Source: Actinomycetes bacterium
GTDB taxonomy: Bacteria; Actinomycetota; Acidimicrobiia; Acidimicrobiales; Acidimicrobiaceae
Reading direction: 5' to 3'
Assembly (NCBI GenBank): GCA_021819025.1
Contig: JAKASN010000011.1
Coordinates: 1-12,738 of the forward strand
Length of the DNA stretch: 12,738 bases
Shown: one piece after another, positions 6,784-12,738 of the stretch
How the letters are laid out: every line of letters begins with the position of its first letter
How positions within the stretch are numbered: position 1 is the first letter of the stretch
Notes under the pieces: generated by a model
Told to the model about the DNA's origin: nothing
The model's database searches: none
What the model saw: only the letters and a program-made list of their open reading frames with translations
Position numbers and translations under genes: made by a program

Positions 6784-6829
6784 CGGCGGACGCCTTTTGG
6801 GATGCAGCTGAAAAATAGAGGGGGGGATA

Positions 6830-7222
6830 ATGACACCGTTCATGCTCCAAGTCGAAGCGAAGCTCAATGGGGAGGCATGTGAGGTAACCCCGCGACACCC
6901 CGCGGCGACAGAGTCGGTCCCCCACGGCGCGGATCGCCACGTAGCTTTGAGATCCTTGGCCGAGCAGCTTGTCTGTGAAGCAAACGCGGTTTTGCGCGAT
7001 CATTCCCAAGCGATTTCGCTCCAAGACATCACCAGTGCTTCGGCACTCGGGTTTCGCCTCACCAACGACGCCAATTGGGTCGAGGTAAATACCAGCTTCG
7101 CTGACGGAAAGAGCCTCGTGGCAATGAACTTTGCCCAGGGCGGCGCCGACAAATCTGCCGAGATCATCGAACTGGAAGATCTGCCACTTTTGATCTTGGA
7201 ACTTATCGGGCCGGAAAAATAA
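6830..7222 (+). CDS. Unrecognised 130-aa protein at the head of the phenol hydroxylase cluster
   Basis: I do not recognise this protein. It starts at ATG 6830 behind a G-rich ribosome site (GAGGGGGGGATA); a second ATG at 6842 would shorten it by four residues. The N-terminal 40 or so residues look flexible. From about residue 41 an amphipathic helix (LRSLAEQLVCEANAVL) leads into an alpha/beta pattern: ISLQDITSASALGFRL, WVEVNTSF, GKSLVAMNF, and a final helix LEDLPLLILELI. There is no signal peptide, membrane segment, cysteine cluster or catalytic motif. It lies 87 bp ahead of the dmpL-like gene, where DmpK (a roughly 90-aa phenol hydroxylase assembly factor) is found in Pseudomonas, but I see no DmpK sequence pattern. 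A role in assembling or regulating monooxygenase 2 is a guess from position. Confidence 0.75.
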   Translation: MTPFMLQVEAKLNGEACEVTPRHPAATESVPHGADRHVALRSLAEQLVCEANAVLRDHSQAISLQDITSASALGFRLTNDANWVEVNTSFADGKSLVAMNFAQGGADKSAEIIELEDLPLLILELIGPEK

Positions 7223-7309
7223 ATAACCGTTCCGGCGAGAGGAACATCTCAGCATGGAGCGAGCTCCACAATCTAGGTTTTCAACATCACACCAACCGAA
7301 GGAGGACGA

Positions 7310-8320
7310 GTGTCATATGAAGTAAAACAGCAAGTCGTAGCGCCGATTAGGAATGCGTTTACATACCTGATCGAGAGAAACGGGGATCGTCCCGCGACAC
7401 GCTACGAGGAGGCTACCATTGACCTCCAGCCCACGGAGAATTTCCACTACCGCCCGCTATGGGATCCGGCCCATGAAATTTACGACGTGGATTACTCGGC
7501 GCTCAAGCTGAGCGACCCCTATTCTTTCCTTGACCCCAGGCAGTACTATTACTTTCCCTACGTGGTCAATCGCGCTGGACTCCTCGAGTCATTCGGTGCC
7601 TCGCTGAGCTATCTCGAATCGAGAGGTTTGCTGGCGGCACTCGATAGCAGCTGGAGCGAGGTAATGAGCCATGAGATTCTCCCGCTGCGCCACTATGAGG
7701 CTGGCGCGCAGCTCATCACTCAACTTGGCTCACGTTTTGCTTATGGAACTTCGATTGAGCAAGCGGCATCCTTTTCCGCCTTTGACCGTATGGGCCTCGC
7801 CCAAATGATATCGCGCGTGGGGATTTCCCTCGAGTCGGGGAGCTCAGAGATCCTTGGGGAGGCCAAGCACGCCTGGATATCGTCGCCCAACCTTCAAGGG
7901 CTGCGCCGCATGGTCGAAGAGCTCCTCATCGAGGGGGACTGGGCGATCGCACTGATGGGTTTGGATCAAATCGACCGGATAATCTACCCCTTGGTTTGGA
8001 TGCATCTCGACGACGTGGCGGTCAAGAGCGGCGCGGGAGCCTTTTCGCTCATCGCCCAGCACTTTGCCACCTGGTATAAGGATCAGCGCAAGTGGCTCGA
8101 TGCCCTGATCCGGGCTTGGGTCGCTGATCCTGTCTACGGACTGGCCAATACCGCGATCCTGAGCGAGGCTGTGACAACCTCCTCGCGACGCGCAGAGCGC
8201 GCCGTGGCAGAATTCGCCGAAGCATTTCGGCCCCTAGACGCCAATTGCCCCGCCACCGTTGCAGAGCTCGCCAGCGCGGCGCGATCGGCGCTCAGTGCCC
8301 TTGGCATAGAAGGGAAGTAG
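7310..8320 (+). CDS. dmpL: Phenol hydroxylase beta subunit (DmpL-like)
   Basis: This is the non-catalytic helical subunit of the phenol hydroxylase oxygenase. The 336 aa compare with 331 for DmpL. The N-terminal third carries the family pattern VAPIRNAFTYL, GDRPATRYEEA, NFHYRPLWDPAHEIYD and DPRQYYYFPYVVNRA. A central DRMGLAQMISR segment matches DmpL DRLGIGQYLSR, and LRRMVEELLIEGDW matches its later helix. The start is GTG 7310 behind AAGGAGGA (7299-7306) at short spacing; the nearby ATG at 7317 is out of frame and stops at once, so the GTG is secure. It is followed after 4 bp by the effector gene. The order beta-effector-alpha-gamma is that of dmpLMNO. Confidence 0.92.
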   Translation: MSYEVKQQVVAPIRNAFTYLIERNGDRPATRYEEATIDLQPTENFHYRPLWDPAHEIYDVDYSALKLSDPYSFLDPRQYYYFPYVVNRAGLLESFGASLSYLESRGLLAALDSSWSEVMSHEILPLRHYEAGAQLITQLGSRFAYGTSIEQAASFSAFDRMGLAQMISRVGISLESGSSEILGEAKHAWISSPNLQGLRRMVEELLIEGDWAIALMGLDQIDRIIYPLVWMHLDDVAVKSGAGAFSLIAQHFATWYKDQRKWLDALIRAWVADPVYGLANTAILSEAVTTSSRRAERAVAEFAEAFRPLDANCPATVAELASAARSALSALGIEGK

Positions 8321-8324
8321 CCAG

Positions 8325-8627
8325 ATGACATCACTATCCAGCGAAGCCAGCCGGGCAAAGGTGAGGGTTGACCTCCAGGACAATGACGAAACCGCGATTC
8401 TCGTCGCTGCGATCAGAAAAGACAACCCCGAGGTTGTGGTTACGCACCTCCCCGGCATCGTCAAGGTGACCTCCCCTACCGAACTGGTGATAAGGCGCGA
8501 AAGTGTCGAGGCGGCCAGCGGCAAGACCTGGGACCCGAACGAATTTCAGCTTCAACTCGTCACTTACTACGGACACTTTTCGACCTGGGATGAAGACGAG
8601 ATCCTCATCTCCTGGCCCAAGCACTAA
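8325..8627 (+). CDS. dmpM: Phenol hydroxylase effector/coupling protein (DmpM-like)
   Basis: This small cofactor-free regulatory protein is required for full activity of the phenol hydroxylase; it binds the alpha subunit near the diiron site. The 100 aa carry the family core IRKDNPEVVVTHLPGIVKVTSP followed by LVIRRESVE and WDPNEFQLQLVTYYGH, ending in an acidic DEDEILISW strand, as in DmpM (about 90 aa). The N-terminus is about ten residues longer than DmpM. It starts 4 bp after the beta stop, with AAGGGAAG (8310-8317) as ribosome site. It is clearly different from the TmoD-like effector at 3541, so each oxygenase has its own effector. Confidence 0.92.
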   Translation: MTSLSSEASRAKVRVDLQDNDETAILVAAIRKDNPEVVVTHLPGIVKVTSPTELVIRRESVEAASGKTWDPNEFQLQLVTYYGHFSTWDEDEILISWPKH

Positions 8628-8642
8628 CTGAAGGAGAATCCA

Positions 8643-10142
8643 ATGGCAAAGTTGTCCATGAAAGAGCGCTACGCTGCGCTCACCAGAGACCTCGACTGGG
8701 ATTTCGACTATGTCGATTCCAAGGAAGTCTTTCCCTACACCACCTTTGAGGGTATCAAGATCCACGATTGGTCCAAGTGGGAGGATCCTTTTCGTCTCAC
8801 CGTCGACTCTTACTTCAAATATCAGGCCGAGAAGGACCGCCGACTCTACGCGGTACTCGATTCCTTCGCCCAAAGCCAAGGGCATCTCAGCCTGCATGAG
8901 GCGCGTTATCTCAATGCCATGAAGCTATTTCTCCAGGGTGTTACCCCGTTGGAGTACGCCGCGCATCGTCACTTCGCCTTCTTGGCCCGCTTCCTCGACT
9001 CTGGCGGTCCGCGCTTTGCCGCGTTGTGTCAGTCGATCGACGAGCTTCGCCATGCCCAGACCGAGATACACACCTTGAGCAACTACAACAAGTATTACAG
9101 CGGCTTTCACTCTTGGCCCAAGATGCATGACCGCGTTTGGTACCTCTCGGTACCCAAGTCGTTTTTCGATGACGCGATCTCCTCGGGACCTTTCGAGTTT
9201 CTCACCGCGATCTCGTTCAGCTTCGAGTACCTCTTGACCAACCTGCTCTTTGTGCCATTCATGTCAGGGGCGTCCTTTAATGGGGATCTCCCCACCATGA
9301 CCTTCGGGTTCTCGGCCCAAAGCGACGAGAGCCGTCACATGACATTGGGGTTGGAGTCGATTCGCTTCTTGCTCGAACAGGATCCCGACAACGTTCCCAT
9401 CGTGCAGGGGTGGATCGACAAGTGGTTCTGGCGCTCCTACCGGGTCACGGCTCTGGTGGCGGGGATGATGGACTACATGCTCCCGCGCAAGGTGATGAGC
9501 TGGAAGGAAGCTTTCGAGCTCTACTTCGAAGAGCAGATGATGGGGTCGCTCTTCAAGGATCTCGCTTACTACGGGATTCGCCCGCCAGCCCATGTCGGAG
9601 ACGCCATTGCCGAAAAGGAACATTTGAGCCACCAGGTCTACTGGACTCTTTATTCCTTCAGTTTCGCAGCGGCCTTCACCACTACAGTGCCCGATCCCGC
9701 CGAGTTGGAGTGGTTGTCCCAGACCTATCCCGAGAGCTTTGACAAGCTCTATCGGCCACGCTGGGAGCGTGCCGCTGAAATCACCGAAGGCGGCGGGCGC
9801 TTCTTCTTCCAGGGGCTGCCGCAACTTTGTCAAGTGTGTCAAATTCCCATGCTCTTTACCGAGCCGGGGGATCCCACCACAATATGTCAGCGTCACAGCA
9901 ACTTCAATGGGGAGAACTTCGACTTTTGCTCGGATGGTTGCAAGTCGATCTTCGACAAGGAGCCGGAGAAGTACATCCAAGCGTGGCTCCCGGTGCACCA
10001 GATCTTCCAAGGCAACTGTGGAGGGCCGTCGGTACCCGAAGTGCTCGACTGGTACGGAATCCAAGAAGGCGACAACGCGGAGTACCTGGGATCCAAAGAC
10101 AACCTCAACTGGCTGTCCTGGCACGATGATTCAGCTAAGTAA
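8643..10142 (+). CDS. dmpN: Phenol hydroxylase, diiron oxygenase alpha subunit (DmpN-like)
   Basis: This catalytic subunit ortho-hydroxylates phenols to catechols using O2 at a diiron centre. The 499 residues match DmpN closely. Iron ligands are E104 (in VTPLEYAAH), E134 and H137 (IDELRHAQTE), E195 (FSFEYLLTN), and E229 and H232 (SDESRHMTLG). The PKSFFDDA, LLFVPFMSG and WIDKWFWRSYR segments are DmpN-like. The YHS-like C-terminal region has C396, C399, C429 and C433 (LCQVCQIPMLFTEPGDPT, FCSDGC). An equivalent four-cysteine zinc site is known in the Pseudomonas stutzeri OX1 phenol hydroxylase structure. The protein is about 18 aa shorter than DmpN, mainly in the loop between QGNC and VLDWY. The ATG follows AAGGAG (8631-8636). 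Confidence 0.96.
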   Translation: MAKLSMKERYAALTRDLDWDFDYVDSKEVFPYTTFEGIKIHDWSKWEDPFRLTVDSYFKYQAEKDRRLYAVLDSFAQSQGHLSLHEARYLNAMKLFLQGVTPLEYAAHRHFAFLARFLDSGGPRFAALCQSIDELRHAQTEIHTLSNYNKYYSGFHSWPKMHDRVWYLSVPKSFFDDAISSGPFEFLTAISFSFEYLLTNLLFVPFMSGASFNGDLPTMTFGFSAQSDESRHMTLGLESIRFLLEQDPDNVPIVQGWIDKWFWRSYRVTALVAGMMDYMLPRKVMSWKEAFELYFEEQMMGSLFKDLAYYGIRPPAHVGDAIAEKEHLSHQVYWTLYSFSFAAAFTTTVPDPAELEWLSQTYPESFDKLYRPRWERAAEITEGGGRFFFQGLPQLCQVCQIPMLFTEPGDPTTICQRHSNFNGENFDFCSDGCKSIFDKEPEKYIQAWLPVHQIFQGNCGGPSVPEVLDWYGIQEGDNAEYLGSKDNLNWLSWHDDSAK

Positions 10143-10151
10143 GGAGGATAC

Positions 10152-10472
10152 ATGCCAGTCAAAGCGATAAGCAACTACAGCTTCGAGTCCCGTTCACGGG
10201 CGGAACTCTACGGAGATGACCAGCTCGTCAATGTGTGGTGGGTCAACGCACCGATGATGTGCGCGGCAGCTTGTTTTCGAGCTCCCCGCGAAATGGCCTG
10301 GTCGGACTTTTTAGCTGCGATGGTCTATCCCTGGGCGTCGTCGGATCCCGGCTTTGAGGCGTCGCGGGCTTCTTCGTGGCAAGTTGACGGGGTTGGATTC
10401 TCCCCGGATCCTTCTGCCACGCTGGCGTCCCTCGGGGTGCGACATAAGTCCCTGGTCAGCTTCAAGAGCTAA
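10152..10472 (+). CDS. dmpO: Phenol hydroxylase gamma (small) subunit (DmpO-like)
   Basis: This is the structural third subunit of the phenol hydroxylase oxygenase. The 106 aa compare with about 119 for DmpO. Shared pattern: MPVKAISNYSFE (DmpO MSVNALYDYKFE), a YGDDQLVNVWW strand, the CAAACFRAPREMAWSDFLAAMVYPW segment and a C-terminal LGVRHKSLVSF (DmpO has GIDHKSM). It ends about 12 residues earlier than DmpO, missing the Gly-rich tail. The ATG is 9 bp after the alpha stop and has a perfect AAGGAGG (10141-10147). It has no cofactor motif. Confidence 0.9.
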   Translation: MPVKAISNYSFESRSRAELYGDDQLVNVWWVNAPMMCAAACFRAPREMAWSDFLAAMVYPWASSDPGFEASRASSWQVDGVGFSPDPSATLASLGVRHKSLVSFKS

Positions 10473-10483
10473 GGCGACTCCCC

Positions 10484-10795
10484 GTGTGCAAGGTCCGCGT
10501 CGATGCAGAGGACGTTGAAGTCGAGGCCGGGTTGGAAGAGACCATCCTCGAGGCGCTGCGGCGCTGCGGATATGCCTACCGTTGGGGCTGTCGCCGCGGC
10601 GGCTGCGGGGTTTGCAAAGTCGACCTTCTCCAAGGCGAAGTCGACTACCGGCGCAACGTATCGGAATTGGTTTTGAGCGCTACGGAACGAGATGGCGGCG
10701 TAGCGCTCTCTTGTCGAGCGCGTCCTCGCGGCGATGTCACCATCCGGCTGCGGGACGAGAGGTTAAAGAAGTGTTATGGCATCCTCGCCACTTGA
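10484..10795 (+). CDS. dmpQ: Plant-type [2Fe-2S] ferredoxin, DmpQ/XylT-like
   Basis: This 103-aa protein has a complete chloroplast-type cluster motif: C36-x4-C41-x2-C44, then C77. The WGCRRGGCGVCKV segment resembles XylT/DmpQ (GCRGGGCGLCKV). Those proteins re-reduce the active-site iron of catechol 2,3-dioxygenase after oxidative inactivation, and the dioxygenase gene follows directly, supporting that role. It starts at GTG 10484, 11 bp after the dmpO-like stop; the ribosome site (AAGG 10471-10474) is weak, so expression may depend on coupling. Its QGEVDY...DVTIR pattern also resembles the N-terminal domain of the DmpP-type reductase at 11884, so it might alternatively carry electrons to the oxygenase. 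Confidence 0.85.
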   Translation: MCKVRVDAEDVEVEAGLEETILEALRRCGYAYRWGCRRGGCGVCKVDLLQGEVDYRRNVSELVLSATERDGGVALSCRARPRGDVTIRLRDERLKKCYGILAT

Positions 10796-10851
10796 GCCAC
10801 GCGGCTCTGGGTACGAGGTTGGGAATTCATCTGAGCCGCGGTTCGCGCGGC
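10794..10851 (+). promoter_or_regulatory. Alternative hairpins in the leader of the dioxygenase gene
   Basis: Three pairings share arms. A: GAGCC (10794-10798) with GGCTC (10803-10807). B: GCGGCTC (10801-10807) with GAGCCGC (10833-10839). C: GCCGCG (10835-10840) with CGCGGC (10846-10851). B excludes both A and C, so the RNA can switch between A+C and B. Hairpin A overlaps the ferredoxin stop codon. There is no T-run, so any control would act on translation, RNA stability or processing rather than by classical termination. Confidence 0.45.
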
Positions 10852-10882
10852 AGGAGAGAAATGGAAAGGTCAGGGAGAAAAT

Positions 10883-11794
10883 ATGAGCGTGATGAGACTG
10901 GGATACGTACACGTGAGAGTTACGGATCTCGAAGAAGCCAAGAGCCATTATGGCAACACTATGGGGTTGCTCGAAGTTGCCAACGAGGGGAACAAGGTAT
11001 TTTATAAAGGTTGGGACGAGTATGACCACCACTCGGTAGTGCTGGAGGAGGGCGGGGTCGGCCTCGTCAAACTTGGCTACAAGGTTTCTGAGAGCAGCGA
11101 TCTCGATGACATCGAGATCAAGGCGACGCGCTTTGGGGCTACGGTCGAGCGCATGGCTAAGGGCGACAACCTTTCGGTGGGCGACGGGTTGCGCATCACG
11201 CTTCCCTCCGACCATGTGGTAGAGATCTACCATGAGATCGAATACCTCGGCACTGAAACCGGTCGAATAAATCCCGACCCCTGGCCGAGATTCCGTCGCG
11301 GGGTGGGAGCTCCCCGCATCGACCATGCTCTCATCACGGTAGAGGAGCCCGCCCTGGTCGAGCGCTTCTTTGCCGACGTGATGTCCTTCATGGTTTCCGA
11401 GCGGGTGATCGTATCCAACGAGAACCCCGAGGTGATCGGAAGCTGGATGTATTGCGCTGGCACGCCGCACGATATCGCCTTTATCAAAGGACCAAATGGT
11501 AAGCTTCATCATTTTGCCTTCGCTCTGGAGAGTTGGAGCGATGTACTCCATGCCGGCGATATCTTCGCGATGGATGACGTTCCAGTTGATGTTGGACCGA
11601 CCCGCCATGGCATCACCCGTGGCCAGACGATCTACTACTTCGATCCTTCAGGGAACCGCAACGAGGTCTTCACCGGGGGTTACTTGACCTTCCCTGATTT
11701 TCCCTCCATCACCTGGACCGCAGATCAGCTTGCCAAGGGGATCTTCTACATTTCCCGCGAGCTTAACGAGCGTTTCACTTCGGTTCTCACCTAG
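10883..11794 (+). CDS. dmpB: Catechol 2,3-dioxygenase (extradiol, type I, two-domain)
   Basis: This Fe(II) enzyme of the vicinal oxygen chelate fold opens catechol next to the diol to give 2-hydroxymuconic semialdehyde, the first step of the meta pathway. The 303 aa align end to end with DmpB/XylE (307 aa). The iron ligands are H148 (RIDHAL), H210 (KLHHFAF) and E261 (GNRNEVF), corresponding to H153, H214 and E265 of XylE. The catalytic residues H196, H242 and Y251 match XylE H199, H246 and Y255. The C-terminus ITWTADQLAKGIFYISRELNERFTSVLT segment is family-typical. The ATG has AGGGAGA (10872-10878). It sits 87 bp after the ferredoxin in a structured leader. Substrate would be the catechol made by the phenol hydroxylase. 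Confidence 0.96.
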   Translation: MSVMRLGYVHVRVTDLEEAKSHYGNTMGLLEVANEGNKVFYKGWDEYDHHSVVLEEGGVGLVKLGYKVSESSDLDDIEIKATRFGATVERMAKGDNLSVGDGLRITLPSDHVVEIYHEIEYLGTETGRINPDPWPRFRRGVGAPRIDHALITVEEPALVERFFADVMSFMVSERVIVSNENPEVIGSWMYCAGTPHDIAFIKGPNGKLHHFAFALESWSDVLHAGDIFAMDDVPVDVGPTRHGITRGQTIYYFDPSGNRNEVFTGGYLTFPDFPSITWTADQLAKGIFYISRELNERFTSVLT

Positions 11795-11806
11795 GCGGCC
11801 ACAGAT

Positions 11807-11833
11807 GTTGCCCGCCTCGCAAGGGCGGGCAAC
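11807..11833 (+). terminator. Strong hairpin after the dioxygenase gene, possible weak terminator or processing site
   Basis: GTTGCCCGCC (11807-11816) and GGCGGGCAAC (11824-11833) form a perfect 10-bp stem with a 7-base loop, 12 bp after the dioxygenase stop. It is followed by TTCT and then seven A residues, not a T-run, so on the + strand it is not a canonical intrinsic terminator. It may protect the upstream mRNA end or lower expression of the reductase relative to the dioxygenase. Confidence 0.55.
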
Positions 11834-11883
11834 TTCTAAAAAAAGGTGGCAGCCCGCGGGTACAGGAAGCAGGATTGATTTTA

Positions 11884-12738
11884 TTGCAACATGTGGTGAC
11901 CATTGCTGGACTTGACAAAGAGATCCCCTGCGAGGAGAGCCAGACCATTCTGGATGCCTGCCTTCGAGCGGGTGTTTGGTTGCCACACGCCTGCACTCAT
12001 GGCACCTGTGGAACCTGCAAATCCCAAATCATCGAAGGTGAAATCGATTACGGCAGCGCCTCGCCTTTTTCCTTGATGGACTTTGAGCGCGAGGAGCGGA
12101 TGGCTCTCCTGTGCTGTGCCACCCCGCGCTCGGACGTCGCGATAGAGGCTGACATCGAGATCGACCCTGGCGTGGTATTTCATCGGGTTGTCGACCAGGA
12201 CGCCACTGTCGAGGCGCTCCAGGAGGTGGCAATAGAAACGCGCAAGCTCTTCGTCCGCCTCGATGCTCCGCTGCGCTTTACCCCCGGGCAGTATCTCCGG
12301 CTCTATCATCCGCGCGAGAGCGGCTATCGCAACTACTCGATTGCCAACCAGGACAACCCCACCGAGCTGATCGAGTTGCATATCCGGCGCAGCCCTGGCG
12401 GAGTTTTCACCGATGGTTGGATCTTTGACTCGATGAGAGGCGGAGAACGCATAAAGATCTCCGGGCCTTTTGGGAGGTTCGTGCTTCGCCCGCTTCGGCC
12501 CGAGCCGATCCTACTCATCGCCGGCGGTACCGGTCTTGCCCCGATCAAAGCGATCATTGCGGACATTCTCACCTCGATGCCGGGGCGCGAGTTTCACCTC
12601 TTCCAGGGAGGAAGAACCCTCGATACTTTGTACGACGTCGAGTTATTCCAGGCACTTCACGAGAGCGCGATAGGCTTTTTTTACCATCCCGTGCTTTCTG
12701 AAGAGTCGGTCGCCGGGTTTGGTCACGGCATGGTCACC
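11884..12738 (+). CDS. dmpP: Phenol hydroxylase reductase (DmpP-like), 3' end cut by window
   Basis: This reductase moves electrons from NADH through FAD and a [2Fe-2S] cluster to the phenol hydroxylase. About 285 of the roughly 350 residues are visible and the frame is open to the end. The N-terminal plant-type ferredoxin domain has C37-x4-C42-x2-C45 and C77 or C78, with the DmpP-like GSASPFSLMDFEREE and LLCCATP segments. The FAD domain has RNYS at 149-152 and GPFG at 194-197. The NADH domain begins with AGGTGLAP at about 213-220. No ATG precedes the domain: I choose TTG 11884, with AGGA (11871-11874) upstream, since it gives a DmpP-like N-terminus; TTG 11875 and GTG 11893/11896 are alternatives. 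In dmp operons this gene directly follows dmpO; here it lies beyond the ferredoxin and the dioxygenase. Confidence 0.92.
   Translation, partial: MQHVVTIAGLDKEIPCEESQTILDACLRAGVWLPHACTHGTCGTCKSQIIEGEIDYGSASPFSLMDFEREERMALLCCATPRSDVAIEADIEIDPGVVFHRVVDQDATVEALQEVAIETRKLFVRLDAPLRFTPGQYLRLYHPRESGYRNYSIANQDNPTELIELHIRRSPGGVFTDGWIFDSMRGGERIKISGPFGRFVLRPLRPEPILLIAGGTGLAPIKAIIADILTSMPGREFHLFQGGRTLDTLYDVELFQALHESAIGFFYHPVLSEESVAGFGHGMVT

Larger units (their letters stand above)
6409..6829. other. 421-bp boundary region between the two monooxygenase clusters
   Basis: No gene is supported here. It contains three inverted repeats, listed separately: a perfect 32-bp palindrome (6517-6548), a 6-bp-arm repeat around TAGCTA (6689-6707) and a 7-bp-arm repeat (6754-6783). 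It ends at a G-rich ribosome site in front of the ATG at 6830. This layout fits an end-of-transcript signal for cluster 1 followed by the promoter/operator region of cluster 2. I cannot identify -35/-10 boxes with confidence. The antisense frame 6563-7255 is a shadow of the 6830 gene. Confidence 0.6.

Noticed and set aside
6563..7255. 230-codon open frame on the - strand
   Set aside because: It lies antisense to the 6830 gene and the boundary palindromes, has no recognisable domain or ribosome site, and the + strand gene has a strong ribosome site and better composition.
9264..10124. 286-codon open frame on the - strand
   Set aside because: It is a shadow of the DmpN-like gene in a region of high GC at third positions.
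10763..11608. 281-codon open frame on the - strand
   Set aside because: It is antisense to catechol 2,3-dioxygenase, whose identity is certain from its iron ligands.

Overview
The window carries a nearly complete upper pathway for aerobic degradation of a simple aromatic hydrocarbon, built from two different bacterial multicomponent (diiron) monooxygenases and an extradiol ring-cleavage dioxygenase. All recognised genes lie on the + strand. The organism cannot be named from this sequence. Moderate-to-high GC, strong AAGGAGG-type ribosome sites, frequent GTG/TTG starts and a YwaF/TIGR02206-type membrane protein next door would fit an actinobacterium or similar Gram-positive lineage, but this is a weak inference. 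No transcriptional regulator, tRNA, rRNA, CRISPR array or recognisable mobile element is present.

Layout. 1-549: 3' part of a YwaF-like integral membrane protein, probably unrelated to the pathway. 550-1360: about 810 bp with no gene I can support; it ends at the ribosome site of cluster 1. Cluster 1 (1361-4829) has exactly the gene order of toluene 4-monooxygenase tmoABCDE: alpha hydroxylase, small gamma subunit, Rieske ferredoxin, effector, beta hydroxylase. The last four genes are tightly packed or overlapping. After a 334-bp structured gap comes an FAD/NADH ferredoxin reductase of the BphA4/TodA type (5164-6408), where a TmoF-type reductase would be expected. 6409-6829 is an intergenic region with a perfect 32-bp palindrome and two further inverted repeats. 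Cluster 2 (6830-12738 and beyond) starts with an unrecognised 130-aa protein, followed by phenol hydroxylase genes in dmpLMNO order, a plant-type [2Fe-2S] ferredoxin (DmpQ/XylT-like), catechol 2,3-dioxygenase, and a DmpP-type reductase cut by the window end.

How the genes work together (inference from families). Monooxygenase 1 would hydroxylate an arene such as benzene or toluene to a phenol, with electrons passing NADH to FAD reductase to Rieske protein to the diiron alpha subunit. Monooxygenase 2 would convert the phenol to a catechol, with the DmpP-type reductase feeding it directly. Catechol 2,3-dioxygenase would open the ring to a 2-hydroxymuconic semialdehyde, with the small ferredoxin keeping its iron reduced. 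Both hydroxylase alpha subunits keep all six diiron ligands and a C-terminal four-cysteine metal site.

The most interesting departures from the known systems are the unusual reductase of cluster 1, a proline at the regiospecificity position 103 of its alpha subunit, the unknown protein in the place of DmpK, the displaced dmpP, and several strong inverted repeats at the operon boundaries.
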